Assembly (NCBI GenBank): GCA_949879025.1
Contig: CATLBO010000002.1
Span: 20,636-84,635 of the forward strand
From: an uncultured Hungatella sp.
Lineage (GTDB): Bacteria; Bacillota; Clostridia; Lachnospirales; Lachnospiraceae
Length of the DNA stretch: 64,000 nucleotides
Direction of reading: 5' to 3'
A program made the position numbers and the translations under genes. The notes beneath the pieces were generated by a model. The model was not told where the DNA came from. It did no database searches and saw only the letters and a program-made list of their open reading frames with translations. Shown piece by piece: positions 32,928 to 42,008 of this stretch. Every line of letters begins with the position of its first letter. Positions within the stretch are counted from its first letter, which is position 1.

Positions 32928-34262
32928 TTATGTTTCTGAATCTCTTCCCGGCAAAACCAAATTTAGCACAATTGCCGTTATTGTAGCCAATACCACCGGT
33001 GATTTTCCAAAAATCGTTGTAACCCAGGCCGGAAAACTCCCCAATGCCGCATTGGCCTGGGTAATCCCCATTCCCAGTGCAACAGCCAGCCCAACAATGG
33101 TAGTATTCCGATAATCCATAGGTGCAGCCGTAATCAGTTTCACTCCTGTCATGGCAATCGAAGCAAACACTGATACAGTAGCTCCTCCTAAAACGCAATT
33201 GGGAATCGTCAGCAGCACCGAAGAAAATTTGGGAATCAGCCCTGCAATCAAAAGAATACATGCTGCCATGCCAAACACCCTCTTAGCCACAACCTTAGTA
33301 GAAGACACAATCCCTACATTCTGACTGAATGTAGCCGTAGGAAGCCCTCCAAACAGAGCACTTATAATATTGCAGCACCCATAAGCCACAATCCCGCCAT
33401 TCAGCTCTTCGTCTGTAGGCATCCTGTCCATACCGCCTGTGGTGGTAGCCGTAAAATCTCCAATAGCCTGAATCGAATTGATGGCAAATAGAATCCCTAT
33501 GGCAACGCAGGCGGAAGGTTCAAAAACCACTCCAAAATGCAGAGGCATGGGAATCTGAAAGAAAGATGCTCCAGAGACTGCCGAAAAATCAACTATCCCA
33601 AAAAAGAGTGCCACCACATACCCTGAAATAATCCCTATTAAAATAGAAGATAATTTCCAAATTCCTTTTCCGTAATGGTTCAGTCCTGTAACAATAATCA
33701 GAGTAATAACAGCAATCACCCAGTTCTGCCATGAACCGTACTGAGGGTTTCCCACTCCTCCAGCCATGTAATTAATAGCTGTGGGATACAGCGAAAGCCC
33801 AATGGAAAACACCACGGTTCCTGTAATCAGCGGCGGAAAAAACTTCCGAATCTGTTTAATGAATATTCCCACAAGAACCGCAATGATCCCGCCAACGATC
33901 TGGGCTCCCAAAATTGTTCCCACGCCGAAGTCACCTGCAATAGCCTGCATAGTAGGTACATAGGCAAAACTGATACCCATAATCACCGGAAGCCCGGACC
34001 CAATCCGCACCTTTCCCTTTTGAAACGGATACAGCTGTACCAGAGTCGTAAGGGCTGACAATACCAAGGCCGCCTGTATCAAAATAACCGAATCTTTATC
34101 AGAAAGCCCTCCCACTCCTGCTACAATAATAGCCGGGGTCACGCATCCTACAATCATGGCAACTACATGCTGCAGTGCCAAAGGGAATGCCTGGCTGGCA
34201 GACGGCTTTCCATACAAATCAAATAACATAGCGGATGTCCGTTCCTTTGTTTCTCCATTCAT
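32928..34262 (-). CDS. NCS2-family purine (urate/xanthine-type) permease
   Basis: A 444-residue membrane protein of the nucleobase:cation symporter-2 family with about 12-14 segments and the motifs ATTTGGMDRMPTDEELNGG and FGGLPTATFSQNVG. E. coli UacT, XanP and XanQ belong here. The first position in the ssnA-ygfK-hyuA operon makes urate or xanthine the likely substrate. The start ATG follows GGAGGAGAG. A candidate minus-strand promoter lies at 34391-34419. Confidence 0.87.
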   Translation of the reverse strand: MNGETKERTSAMLFDLYGKPSASQAFPLALQHVVAMIVGCVTPAIIVAGVGGLSDKDSVILIQAALVLSALTTLVQLYPFQKGKVRIGSGLPVIMGISFAYVPTMQAIAGDFGVGTILGAQIVGGIIAVLVGIFIKQIRKFFPPLITGTVVFSIGLSLYPTAINYMAGGVGNPQYGSWQNWVIAVITLIIVTGLNHYGKGIWKLSSILIGIISGYVVALFFGIVDFSAVSGASFFQIPMPLHFGVVFEPSACVAIGILFAINSIQAIGDFTATTTGGMDRMPTDEELNGGIVAYGCCNIISALFGGLPTATFSQNVGIVSSTKVVAKRVFGMAACILLIAGLIPKFSSVLLTIPNCVLGGATVSVFASIAMTGVKLITAAPMDYRNTTIVGLAVALGMGITQANAALGSFPAWVTTIFGKSPVVLATITAIVLNLVLPGRDSET

Positions 34263-34390
34263 TTCCTGTTTCTCTCCTCCTCTTCCTGCTACAGTGATTT
34301 TCTGTTAATCTGCTGCATATTGGTATCTTTATCAGGGAGACGGTTTCAATACTTTGGGAAATTTTAACAAATTCACATCCCATTGCTCCT

Positions 34391-34419
34391 ATCTTATCAT
34401 GGGTTTTAGCTTATTACAA
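34391..34419 (-). promoter_or_regulatory. Candidate promoter of the permease-ssnA-ygfK-hyuA operon
   Basis: On the minus strand TTGTAA (34414-34419), 17 bases, TAAGAT (34391-34396). It stands back to back with the ygeX promoter. Confidence 0.45.
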
Positions 34420-34438
34420 GCATTTTTAATAATTTTTT

Positions 34439-34494
34439 ATTATAATAAAAATTTTTTATTTTTCTGTTGATTTTTCAAAATTCCATGCTATAAT
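34439..34494 (+). promoter_or_regulatory. Promoter with conserved AT-rich upstream box, ygeX operon
   Basis: TTGATT (34467-34472), 16 bases, TATAAT (34489-34494). The upstream box ATTATAATAAAAATTTTTTA aligns with those at 9590 and 26157. Leader similarity with the ygeW-1 locus continues past the -10 (CCTTA..GAGA.GA.AAAA). Confidence 0.7.
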
Positions 34495-34555
34495 GACCTT
34501 AGGGAGACGACAAAATAACCAATTGAAACGCTCAATTTTAAAGGAGGATTGTATC

Positions 34556-35806
34556 ATGTGCAACTCACAAGGGGCTTCCATTAAGTGGACCCTCAACCAT
34601 ATTCCGAAGAGCGATGACAAGCAGCTTCCGAATATGTCTCTTAAGGAAATGAAGAAAGCCAGCGATTTTCACAAAAGCTTTCCGCAATATTCCGTAACCC
34701 CTCTTACCCGGCTTTCAAGCCTGGCTGAGTACCTGGGACTGAAGCGTCTTTATGTAAAAGATGAATCTTACCGATTCGGCCTTAACGCATTTAAAGTGCT
34801 GGGAGGCTCTTATGCCATTGCAAGGCATATTGCCCAGGAGCTTGGCAAAGATGTAAGCCAGGTTCCATACAATGTCCTTACTTCTAAGCATCTTAAAGAT
34901 GAATTTGGCCAGGCAACCTTCTTCACTGCCACTGACGGAAACCATGGCCGGGGTGTTGCATGGGCCGCCAACAAGCTGGGACAGAAATGTGTAGTCAGAA
35001 TGCCCAAGGGAACCACTCAGACCCGTCTGCAGAACATTGCCAAGGAAAATGCCACGGTTACCATTGAAAATCTTAACTATGACGACTGTGTCCGCATGGC
35101 AGCCAAAGAGGCTTCTGAGACGAAACGGGGCATTATGGTACAGGACACAGCCTGGGAAGGATATGAGGAGATTCCCACTTGGATTATGCAGGGCTACGGC
35201 ACTCTTGCCATGGAAGCTGATCAACAGCTTTCCGCAGACGGAAGCCGCCCTACCCATATTTTCATACAGGCTGGCGTAGGTTCTCTTGCAGGTGCTGTAA
35301 TCGGTTATTTTGCAAATCGTTTTAAAGAAAATCCTCCTGTTATGGTGGTTGTAGAAGCAAAAGCTGCAGATTGCCTTTATCAGTCCGCAATGCAGGCTGA
35401 TGGCAGCCGGGTAAATGTCACAGGTGATATGCTTACCATTATGGCCGGACTTGCCTGCGGGGAGCCGAATACGGTTTCCTGGGATATTTTAAGAAATCAT
35501 GCGGACGCATTTGTTTCCTGTCCGGACTGGGTAAGCGCCAACGGAACACGTATTTACGGCGCTCCCATAGGTAATGATGACCGAGTGATTTCCGGTGAAT
35601 CCGGCTCCGTAACCTTGGGCCTGGTCCATGCGCTGATGACTAATCAGCAATATAAAGAACTTAAAAATGCGCTGAATCTGAATTCCAGTTCGGAAGTTCT
35701 TCTTGTATCGTCCGAAGGCGATACTGACCCAGATCGCTACCGTGAAATTACATGGGAAGGACTGTGCGGGACTCAGAAAAAGCCTTTTGCAGATTTACAA
35801 AGCTAA
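34556..35806 (+). CDS. ygeX: Diaminopropionate ammonia-lyase (YgeX)
   Basis: A PLP fold-type II enzyme with the lysine in LNAFKVLGGSYA and substrate/phosphate loops TATDGNHGRGVAW and GVGSLAGAV. It converts 2,3-diaminopropionate to pyruvate and ammonia. In purine clusters diaminopropionate is a late breakdown product. The ATG at 34556 after AAAGGAGGATTG is chosen; the track's start 21 codons earlier overlaps the promoter. About 416 residues, typical for the family. It heads the ygeX-ygeY-ygeW-carbamate kinase operon. Confidence 0.93.
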   Translation: MCNSQGASIKWTLNHIPKSDDKQLPNMSLKEMKKASDFHKSFPQYSVTPLTRLSSLAEYLGLKRLYVKDESYRFGLNAFKVLGGSYAIARHIAQELGKDVSQVPYNVLTSKHLKDEFGQATFFTATDGNHGRGVAWAANKLGQKCVVRMPKGTTQTRLQNIAKENATVTIENLNYDDCVRMAAKEASETKRGIMVQDTAWEGYEEIPTWIMQGYGTLAMEADQQLSADGSRPTHIFIQAGVGSLAGAVIGYFANRFKENPPVMVVVEAKAADCLYQSAMQADGSRVNVTGDMLTIMAGLACGEPNTVSWDILRNHADAFVSCPDWVSANGTRIYGAPIGNDDRVISGESGSVTLGLVHALMTNQQYKELKNALNLNSSSEVLLVSSEGDTDPDRYREITWEGLCGTQKKPFADLQS

Positions 35807-35841
35807 ACAGACTTAAAATATAAAATGAGGAGATTCATATT

Positions 35842-37158
35842 ATGTCAGATTTCGGAAAAATCAAGGAAGCCGCTCAGAATTACAGTGCGGATATGAATGC
35901 GTTTTTAAGAGCAATTGTAAAAAATCCAGGAGAAAGCTGTGATGAAAAGGCTCATATAGAGACCATTGCTGCTGAAATGAAAAAGGTTGGATTTGATGAG
36001 GTTCAGATTGATCCCCAGGGCAATGTTATCGGATATATGGGAACCGGAGACAGAATCATTGCCTATGATGCCCATATTGACACTGTAGGCATCGGAAATA
36101 TAGAAAACTGGGATTTTGACCCTTATGAGGGCTATGAAAATGAGACGGAAATCGGCGGACGCGGCGTTTCCGACCAGTGCGGCGGTATAGTCTCTTCTGT
36201 CTACGGTGCAAAGATTATGAAAGACTTGAACCTGATTCCAGAAGGCTGCAAGGTAATGGTAGTGGGAAGCGTACAGGAAGAGGACTGCGACGGGCTTTGC
36301 TGGCAGTACATTATTAATGAAGATAAAGTCCGCCCTGAATTTGTGGTATCCACAGAACCTACAGACGGCGGCATCTACCGTGGCCAGAGAGGACGTATGG
36401 AAATCCGTGTGGATGTAAGAGGTGTTTCCTGCCACGGCTCTGCACCGGAAAGAGGCGACAATGCCATCTATAAAATGGCTGACATTCTTCAGGACATCCG
36501 TTCTTTAAATGAGAATGACGCAGACGACAAGACAGAAATAAAAGGTCTTGTAAAAATGCTTGACCCCAAGTACAACAAGGATTGGGAAGAGGCCAGGTTC
36601 CTTGGCAGAGGCACAATTACCACTTCCCAGATTTTCTACACTTCACCAAGCCGCTGTGCAGTTGCTGACTCCTGCTCCGTATCTTTGGACCGCCGCATGA
36701 CTTTCGGCGAAACATGGGAAAGCTGCCTGGAAGAAATCCGCTCCCTTCCCAGCGTGAAAAAGTACGGCGACGACGTGAAAGTGTCCATGTACAACTATGA
36801 CCGCCCGTCCTACACTGGATGCGTGTATGAGATTGAGTGCTACTTCCCAACATGGGCTATTCCTAAAGATCACAAAGTGACTAAGGCTTTGGAAAGCGCC
36901 TACATCAGCCTTTACGGAGACAAGAGAATCGGTGCCGAAGAGACTCTGGAAATGCGTCAGGCCCGCCCTCTGACTGACAAATGGACCTTCTCCACCAACG
37001 GCGTTTCGATTATGGGAAGAAATAATATTCCATGTATCGGCTTTGGACCAGGTGCAGAGGCACAGGCTCATGCTCCCAATGAGAAGACCTGGAAGCAGGA
37101 TCTAGTTATCTGCGCAGCCGTGTATGCGGCGCTTCCTGCAGAGTATTTTGCAGAGTAA
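35842..37158 (+). CDS. ygeY: YgeY, M20-family metallo-hydrolase
   Basis: A 438-residue M20/ArgE/DapE-like dizinc peptidase with [10 protein letters not shown], the bridging GVSDQCGG, the catalytic [15 protein letters not shown] and a late histidine (AQAHAPNE). YgeY homologues accompany ygeX and are proposed to release diaminopropionate or a related amine from its acyl or carbamoyl derivative. It is 35 bases after ygeX, with RBS ATGAGGAG. A weak hairpin (ATGAAAG/CTTTCAT, 37210-37236) lies before the next gene. Confidence 0.9.
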   Translation: MSDFGKIKEAAQNYSADMNAFLRAIVKNPGESCDEKAHIETIAAEMKKVGFDEVQIDPQGNVIGYMGTGDRIIAYDAHIDTVGIGNIENWDFDPYEGYENETEIGGRGVSDQCGGIVSSVYGAKIMKDLNLIPEGCKVMVVGSVQEEDCDGLCWQYIINEDKVRPEFVVSTEPTDGGIYRGQRGRMEIRVDVRGVSCHGSAPERGDNAIYKMADILQDIRSLNENDADDKTEIKGLVKMLDPKYNKDWEEARFLGRGTITTSQIFYTSPSRCAVADSCSVSLDRRMTFGETWESCLEEIRSLPSVKKYGDDVKVSMYNYDRPSYTGCVYEIECYFPTWAIPKDHKVTKALESAYISLYGDKRIGAEETLEMRQARPLTDKWTFSTNGVSIMGRNNIPCIGFGPGAEAQAHAPNEKTWKQDLVICAAVYAALPAEYFAE

Positions 37159-37330
37159 ACCTGCATAGGCCCCAGCTTCAGACACACGGCTTCAGATGCA
37201 CCATCACTTATGAAAGCCCGATGGCAGGACTTTCATTAATATGGCCTCTGCCTGACATGACAAACTATTGCTAATCCATGCAAATCCATTCATTTAAATA
37301 ATTTTTATAAAGCTATTAGTAGGAGGATAT

Positions 37331-38524
37331 ATGAAAACATTACAGGATTATATTGACAAATTAAATAAGTTAAATTTTAAGGACATGTACAATGGCGACT
37401 TTTTCCTTACCTGGGAAAAGACGGATGAAGAGCTGGAAGCAGTGTTCACCATTGCTGATGCCCTTCGTTTCATGAGAGAAAACAACATTTCCACTAAGGT
37501 GTTTGAAAGCGGCCTGGGAATTTCCTTGTTCCGTGACAATTCCACCCGTACTCGTTTCTCATTTGCATCCGCCTGCAATCTGCTGGGCCTGGAGGTTCAG
37601 GATCTGGATGAAGGCAAATCCCAGGTGGCACACGGTGAGACAGTCCGTGAAACTGCCAACATGATCTCTTTCATGGCTGATGTAATCGGCATCCGTGATG
37701 ATATGTACATCGGAAAAGGCAACAAATATATGCATGAAGTGGTTGACTCCGTAACACAGGGCAATAAAGACGGCATTCTGGAACAGAAACCGACCCTTGT
37801 TAATTTACAGTGCGATATTGACCATCCTACACAGGCCATGGCCGATATGCTCCACATTATCCACGAGTTTGGCGGCGTTGAAAATTTAAAAGGCAAAAAG
37901 CTGGCCATGACCTGGGCTTACTCTCCTTCCTATGGAAAACCTTTGTCTGTTCCCCAGGGCATTATCGGCCTGATGACCCGCTTTGGCATGGATGTGGTAC
38001 TGGCTCACCCAGAAGGTTATGAAGTATTCCCGGAAGTTGAGGACGTGGCTGCTGCCAATGCAAAGAAATCCGGCGGTACATTTACCAAGACCAACAATAT
38101 GGCAGAGGCCTTTAAAGATGCTGACATCGTATATCCAAAGAGCTGGGCTCCATTTGCGGCTATGGAGAAAAGAACTGAGCTTTACGGCAACGGAGACACG
38201 GAAGGCATCAAGGCTCTGGAAAAGGAACTTTTGGCTCAGAATGCACAGCACAAGGACTGGGCCTGTACAGAAGAGCTTATGGCAACTACGAAAAACGGAA
38301 AGGCACTTTACATGCACTGTCTCCCGGCTGACATCTCTGGTGTCAGCTGCAAAGAAGGGGAAGTGGATGCAACAGTATTTGACCGCTACAGAGACCCGCT
38401 GTACAAGGAGGCCAGTTTTAAGCCTTATATTATTGCAGCTATGATTTTCCTTGCAAAATTTGCTGATCCGGCTGACGTTCTCAAAAAGCTGGAAGAAAAA
38501 GAAACCCCAAGAGTTTTTAAATAA
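37331..38524 (+). CDS. ygeW: YgeW-type knotted carbamoyltransferase (copy 2)
   Basis: It has the same 397-residue length and motifs as the copy at 9759 (DNSTRTRFS, HCLPADISG), with long identical runs such as the region around GIRDDMYIGKGNKYMHEVVDS. Here it is followed by carbamate kinase, so it most likely makes carbamoyl phosphate that is turned into ATP. RBS AGGAGG sits six bases before the start. The 172-base gap after ygeY carries no clear promoter. Confidence 0.9.
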   Translation: MKTLQDYIDKLNKLNFKDMYNGDFFLTWEKTDEELEAVFTIADALRFMRENNISTKVFESGLGISLFRDNSTRTRFSFASACNLLGLEVQDLDEGKSQVAHGETVRETANMISFMADVIGIRDDMYIGKGNKYMHEVVDSVTQGNKDGILEQKPTLVNLQCDIDHPTQAMADMLHIIHEFGGVENLKGKKLAMTWAYSPSYGKPLSVPQGIIGLMTRFGMDVVLAHPEGYEVFPEVEDVAAANAKKSGGTFTKTNNMAEAFKDADIVYPKSWAPFAAMEKRTELYGNGDTEGIKALEKELLAQNAQHKDWACTEELMATTKNGKALYMHCLPADISGVSCKEGEVDATVFDRYRDPLYKEASFKPYIIAAMIFLAKFADPADVLKKLEEKETPRVFK

Positions 38525-38537
38525 TCTGTGCTGATAT

Positions 38538-38606
38538 ACAGGCATTTGTGAAAACCGAAGTTGTCACGAAGCTTTCCGTTTTGCAAATGCCTGTAGTTAT
38601 TTTTTG
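38538..38606 (+). terminator. Terminator/attenuator between ygeW-2 and carbamate kinase
   Basis: ACAGGCATTTG (38538-38548) pairs with CAAATGCCTGT (38584-38594) and is followed by AGTTATTTTTTG. It resembles an intrinsic terminator placed inside the operon, so kinase expression may be reduced or conditional. Confidence 0.65.
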
Positions 38607-38622
38607 AAAGGAATGGAACGTT

Positions 38623-39567
38623 ATGTCAAAGAAGAAACGAATTGTCATTGCCCTTGGCGGAAATGCACTGGGCAACACGCTTCCTGAGCAGATGAAAGCC
38701 GTAAAGATTACGGCCAAGGCTATTGTGGATTTGATTGAAGAAGGATGCGAAGTTGTGGTTGCCCATGGAAACGGGCCCCAAGTAGGCATGGTAAATAATG
38801 CCATGATTGCCTTGACTCATGAAGATGCCGACCAGCCTAACACGCCTTTGTCCGTATGCGTTGCCATGAGCCAGGCCTACATAGGGTATGATTTGCAGAA
38901 TGCTTTAAGGGAGGAAATGCTGAACCGGGGCATTGAGAACATCCCTGTTGCTACCATGATAACCCAAGTAAGAGTGGATGAAAGTGATCCGGCATTCAGC
39001 GCTCCATCGAAACCTATCGGCAAGTTCGTGTCCGCTGAACAGGCTAAAATGATGGAAGAGAAATTTAATTATGTTATGAAGGAAGATTCCGGCCGGGGAT
39101 ACCGTCGTGTGGTTGCTTCTCCCAAACCTGTTGAGATTATTGAGATTGGCACCATCCGAACTATGGTAGAGTCCGGAGATTTGGTTATTGCCTGCGGCGG
39201 CGGCGGTATTCCTGTTATCCGCCATGGAAATCATTTAAAGGGAGCCAGTGCTGTTATTGACAAAGACTTTGCCAGCTGCCTCCTTGCCAAGGAACTGGAT
39301 GCCGATTTCCTGATTATCCTTACCGCTGTGGAACAGGTGGCTCTGAATTTTGGAAAGCCGGATGAAAAATGGCTTTCAGATGTATCTTTGGATGAAACTG
39401 AAAAATATATAAAGGAAGGCCACTTTGCACCAGGATCTATGCTTCCTAAAGTACAGGCGGCTGTGGATTTTGCAGGGTCAAAAAAGGGAAGAACAGCCCT
39501 TATTACTCTGCTTGAAAAATCCAGAGATGCGATCCAAGGAAAGACAGGGACTATGTTCCATATATAA
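38623..39567 (+). CDS. Carbamate kinase (YqeA/ArcC type)
   Basis: A 314-residue amino-acid-kinase fold with IALGGNAL, VAHGNGPQVGMV, VIACGGGGIPV and LTAVEQVALNFG. It converts carbamoyl phosphate and ADP to ATP, CO2 and ammonia. With YgeW upstream it gives the energy-yielding end of purine breakdown. RBS GAAAGGAATGG. The gene is followed by an excellent terminator. Confidence 0.93.
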   Translation: MSKKKRIVIALGGNALGNTLPEQMKAVKITAKAIVDLIEEGCEVVVAHGNGPQVGMVNNAMIALTHEDADQPNTPLSVCVAMSQAYIGYDLQNALREEMLNRGIENIPVATMITQVRVDESDPAFSAPSKPIGKFVSAEQAKMMEEKFNYVMKEDSGRGYRRVVASPKPVEIIEIGTIRTMVESGDLVIACGGGGIPVIRHGNHLKGASAVIDKDFASCLLAKELDADFLIILTAVEQVALNFGKPDEKWLSDVSLDETEKYIKEGHFAPGSMLPKVQAAVDFAGSKKGRTALITLLEKSRDAIQGKTGTMFHI

Positions 39568-39594
39568 AAGAGATGTTCGTTTTATTAGCTGAAG

Positions 39595-39648
39595 AAAAAC
39601 GGCAGCATACCATTCTGGAAGATCAGAAGGGAGCTGCCGTTTTTTACT
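39595..39648 (+). terminator. Intrinsic terminator after carbamate kinase
   Basis: Stem AAAAACGGCAGC / GCTGCCGTTTTTT with a 26-base loop that can fold further, ending in a T run. Confidence 0.85.
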
Positions 39649-39677
39649 GGAAATCCAGTACTGCACCTCTAATAAAG

Positions 39678-39713
39678 ACAGCCAGATGTTCCTTTATCAT
39701 AACATCTGGCTGT
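39678..39713 (-). terminator. Terminator of the rubredoxin-fusion operon
   Basis: A perfect 13-base stem ACAGCCAGATGTT / AACATCTGGCTGT with a 10-base loop. On the minus strand it is followed by CTTTATT. Confidence 0.75.
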
Positions 39714-39737
39714 ATATAGGCCATTTATAATTTTATA

Positions 39738-40349
39738 TTATTTTCTCTCAAAATCGGATGCAGGATGTTTGCACAGCGGACAGACAAAGTCTGCCGGAAG
39801 CTCCTCGCCCTCATAGATATAGCCGCATACAGTGCAGCGCCATGCTGTTTTCCCAGCAGAGGGCTGCTGAGCCGGCTTCGGTTTGATCTCAGACTGATAG
39901 TAAGCGTAGGTTGCCGATGGATCTTGGGAAAGCACCCCCATATCGTCCACGACGGCAATGAACAGCATGTGGCTGCCCAGGTCAACAGCCTGCTCTACTT
40001 CAGCACTAATATAGGCATTGGTTCCGGAAGTAACATAGTAAAGTCCATTCGCACTTCGTTTGCAGTCTGAATATGCAGCAAATTTATCCGTATCCCTGCC
40101 AGACTGGAATCCAAAGTGTTGGAAGACTTCAAATTTAGCTGATTCGCTGAGAATAGAGAGATTGAATTTGCCGCTCTTTTCTACAAGCTCCTTCGTAAAA
40201 TTCGCCTTGTTCACCGCAATGGTGATGCAGTTTGGATCACTGGTTACCTGGATTCCAGTGTTAATGATACAGCCGCTGTCTTTACCCTCAAAAGCAGAGG
40301 TGAGTACAAACAACCCATAGCTTAACTTATACATTGCTTTTTTATCCAT
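39738..40349 (-). CDS. Flavin reductase-rubredoxin fusion (high-molecular-weight rubredoxin type)
   Basis: Residues 1-150 form an FMN-binding flavin-reductase domain (YKLSYGLFVLTSAFEGKDSGCIINT). After a Pro/Gln linker comes a rubredoxin with both CxxC knuckles (WRCTVCGYIYEGEE, FVCPLCKHPASDF). Such fusions pass electrons to oxygen- or NO-reducing flavodiiron proteins in clostridia. I start at the ATG at 40349 after GAGGGAGG; the track's 29 extra residues are not coding-like. It follows the truncated Fur/PerR gene by 41 bases, fitting an oxidative-stress unit. Confidence 0.87.
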   Translation of the reverse strand: MDKKAMYKLSYGLFVLTSAFEGKDSGCIINTGIQVTSDPNCITIAVNKANFTKELVEKSGKFNLSILSESAKFEVFQHFGFQSGRDTDKFAAYSDCKRSANGLYYVTSGTNAYISAEVEQAVDLGSHMLFIAVVDDMGVLSQDPSATYAYYQSEIKPKPAQQPSAGKTAWRCTVCGYIYEGEELPADFVCPLCKHPASDFERK

Positions 40350-40390
40350 AGAAAAGCCTCCCTCATATAATAATGATTCCTTATATGATT

Positions 40391-40669
40391 TTAAATATTC
40401 TCTTGATTTTCCTCTCGATTCCGGCAATCTGGACATAGGTAAAAGACTTTCAGATCATACGAGAGAAACTCCTCCCCTAATTGCCTGCGCAGAGAGTCAG
40501 TCAAATCCTCCAACGAGATGTCCGCTAATTTGCCGCATCTTTGACAAACCAAATGGTCGTGCTTAGTTAAACGGTCATATCTGTCCAGCATATTTTCAAC
40601 AGAGACTTTGCGAATCATCTCGGCTTTCCACAGCCTGTTTAAATTGTTATATACCGTGAATTTTTCCAT
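40391..40669 (-). pseudogene. Fur/PerR-family regulator, N-terminally truncated
   Basis: Only the end of the DNA-binding domain (TVYNNLNRLWKAEMIRKV) and the metal/dimer domain (HDHLVCQRCGKLADI, YLCPDCR) remain. About 50 N-terminal residues with the main HTH helices are missing. A stop codon lies two codons before the ATG in the same frame and there is no ribosome site. A copy of the dispersed repeat lies about 40 bases upstream, so an insertion or rearrangement probably removed the 5' part. It may be non-functional. Confidence 0.75.
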
Positions 40670-40708
40670 TTGTCAAGAACGTCAGCCAGTTCTATTGCTG
40701 TTTTTTTG

Positions 40709-40752
40709 CTGAATTTATGCCGCCTAATCGGCAGCGAGACTTTTAAAGTAAC
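40709..40752 (+). repeat. Dispersed 44-base repeat, copy beside the truncated Fur gene
   Basis: It matches 26318-26361 with two base differences, including CTGAATTTATGCCGCC and GACTTTTAAAGTAAC. The small hairpin has one mismatch here. Confidence 0.75.
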
Positions 40753-40837
40753 TGCCATCTTAAATAAAAAATATAAAAGAGAACGCTTCAATGATATTCT
40801 TCCAATCACTGCAGCATCCTCTGTATATTCTTCCTTT

Positions 40838-41959
40838 TCATTCTTTTCCAATTAAGTCCTCCATCACCTGCTCAACTGTCTCAATCCTCTGTGCTTTCCA
40901 GGCATTACTCCCGCAAAACAGCAAAGCATCATTCAGTTCCCCCTGAGCCGCATTTACCAAGGCACTGGTAATGCAATAAGGCGTAACCGAAGGCTCACAT
41001 CTCTCCAAACACCCATAACACCGCTCCGGCGCAATCCTTCCTTTTGCCGCCCTCTCCAAAAACGGATTTACAATGGCCCGCCCAGGCATACCCACGGGAC
41101 TTTTCGTAATTACAATGTCCTTTTTCTCGGCCTTTATATAAGCCTGCTTATAGCTTTCCGGCGCATCACATTCCTCTGTAGTCACAAATCTGGTAGCCAC
41201 CTGGACGCCGTCCGCCCCAAGGCTCATTTGGTGAAGCACATCCTCATGGCTGTAAATCCCTCCGGCTGTCACCACGGAAATGTGTCTTCCATGCTTCTCA
41301 CCATATTTTTTCACCACATCCAGGATCTTTCTAATCTCATGGTCATACTCTTCACGCTTAAAGCTGGCTTCCACATCTTCCGTGTCCGCCCCGTATTCCC
41401 CTAATTCTTCCCTGGAAAATCCCAGATGCCCGCCGGCCAGCGGACCTTCAATAACCACCAGATCCGGCGCTTTTCCATATTTCCTGTCCCACATTTTGCA
41501 GATGACATTGGCTGATTTTGCAGTAGAGACAATGGGGGCAATCAATGTCCGTTTTCCAATCCCTGATTCCCTCTGTGCTTCTTCCACATACTCTGGCAGA
41601 GAAACCGGAAGCCCGGCTCCGGAAATAATAAGATCTGCCCCGGCCTTTACCGCTGCTTTCACATACTCTTTATACTGCCTGGTAGCTACCATAATATTAA
41701 ATCCAATTACTCCATCAGGCGCTGTCTCCCTGGCCTTACGAAGTTCCAGGCCAATGGCCCGCAGATTGGCCTCCATAGGATTGATTCCAAAGTCCGGCTC
41801 CCGAAAACCAATCTGCGCTGTAGAAATAATTCCCACGCCGCCTGCCTTAGCCACAGCCCCTGCCAGACGGTGTAAGCTGATTCCAACCCCCATTCCGCCC
41901 TGGATCACTGGCTTCTCAACAGTAAAATCCCCTATTATTAACGGCTTTATCTTTCCCAT
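40838..41959 (-). CDS. Nitronate monooxygenase-like flavoprotein (NPD/FabK superfamily)
   Basis: A 373-residue FMN barrel with PVIQGGMGVGISL, NIMVATRQ, EGPLAGGHLGF and the phosphate loop VTAGGIYSHEDV...GADGVQVATRF. It resembles 2-nitropropane dioxygenases. An added cysteine-rich tail (RCYGCLERCEPSVTPYC) is common in clostridial members of unknown role. It lies 49 bases after accDA and may be the last gene of the fatty-acid operon. A second enoyl reductase role cannot be excluded but FabK itself is present at 49582. Confidence 0.82.
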   Translation of the reverse strand: MGKIKPLIIGDFTVEKPVIQGGMGVGISLHRLAGAVAKAGGVGIISTAQIGFREPDFGINPMEANLRAIGLELRKARETAPDGVIGFNIMVATRQYKEYVKAAVKAGADLIISGAGLPVSLPEYVEEAQRESGIGKRTLIAPIVSTAKSANVICKMWDRKYGKAPDLVVIEGPLAGGHLGFSREELGEYGADTEDVEASFKREEYDHEIRKILDVVKKYGEKHGRHISVVTAGGIYSHEDVLHQMSLGADGVQVATRFVTTEECDAPESYKQAYIKAEKKDIVITKSPVGMPGRAIVNPFLERAAKGRIAPERCYGCLERCEPSVTPYCITSALVNAAQGELNDALLFCGSNAWKAQRIETVEQVMEDLIGKE

Positions 41960-42008
41960 GATAATCTCCTGCTGCCTTCTGCTTTATTCTGAAATGAAAT
42001 ATCCGTCC

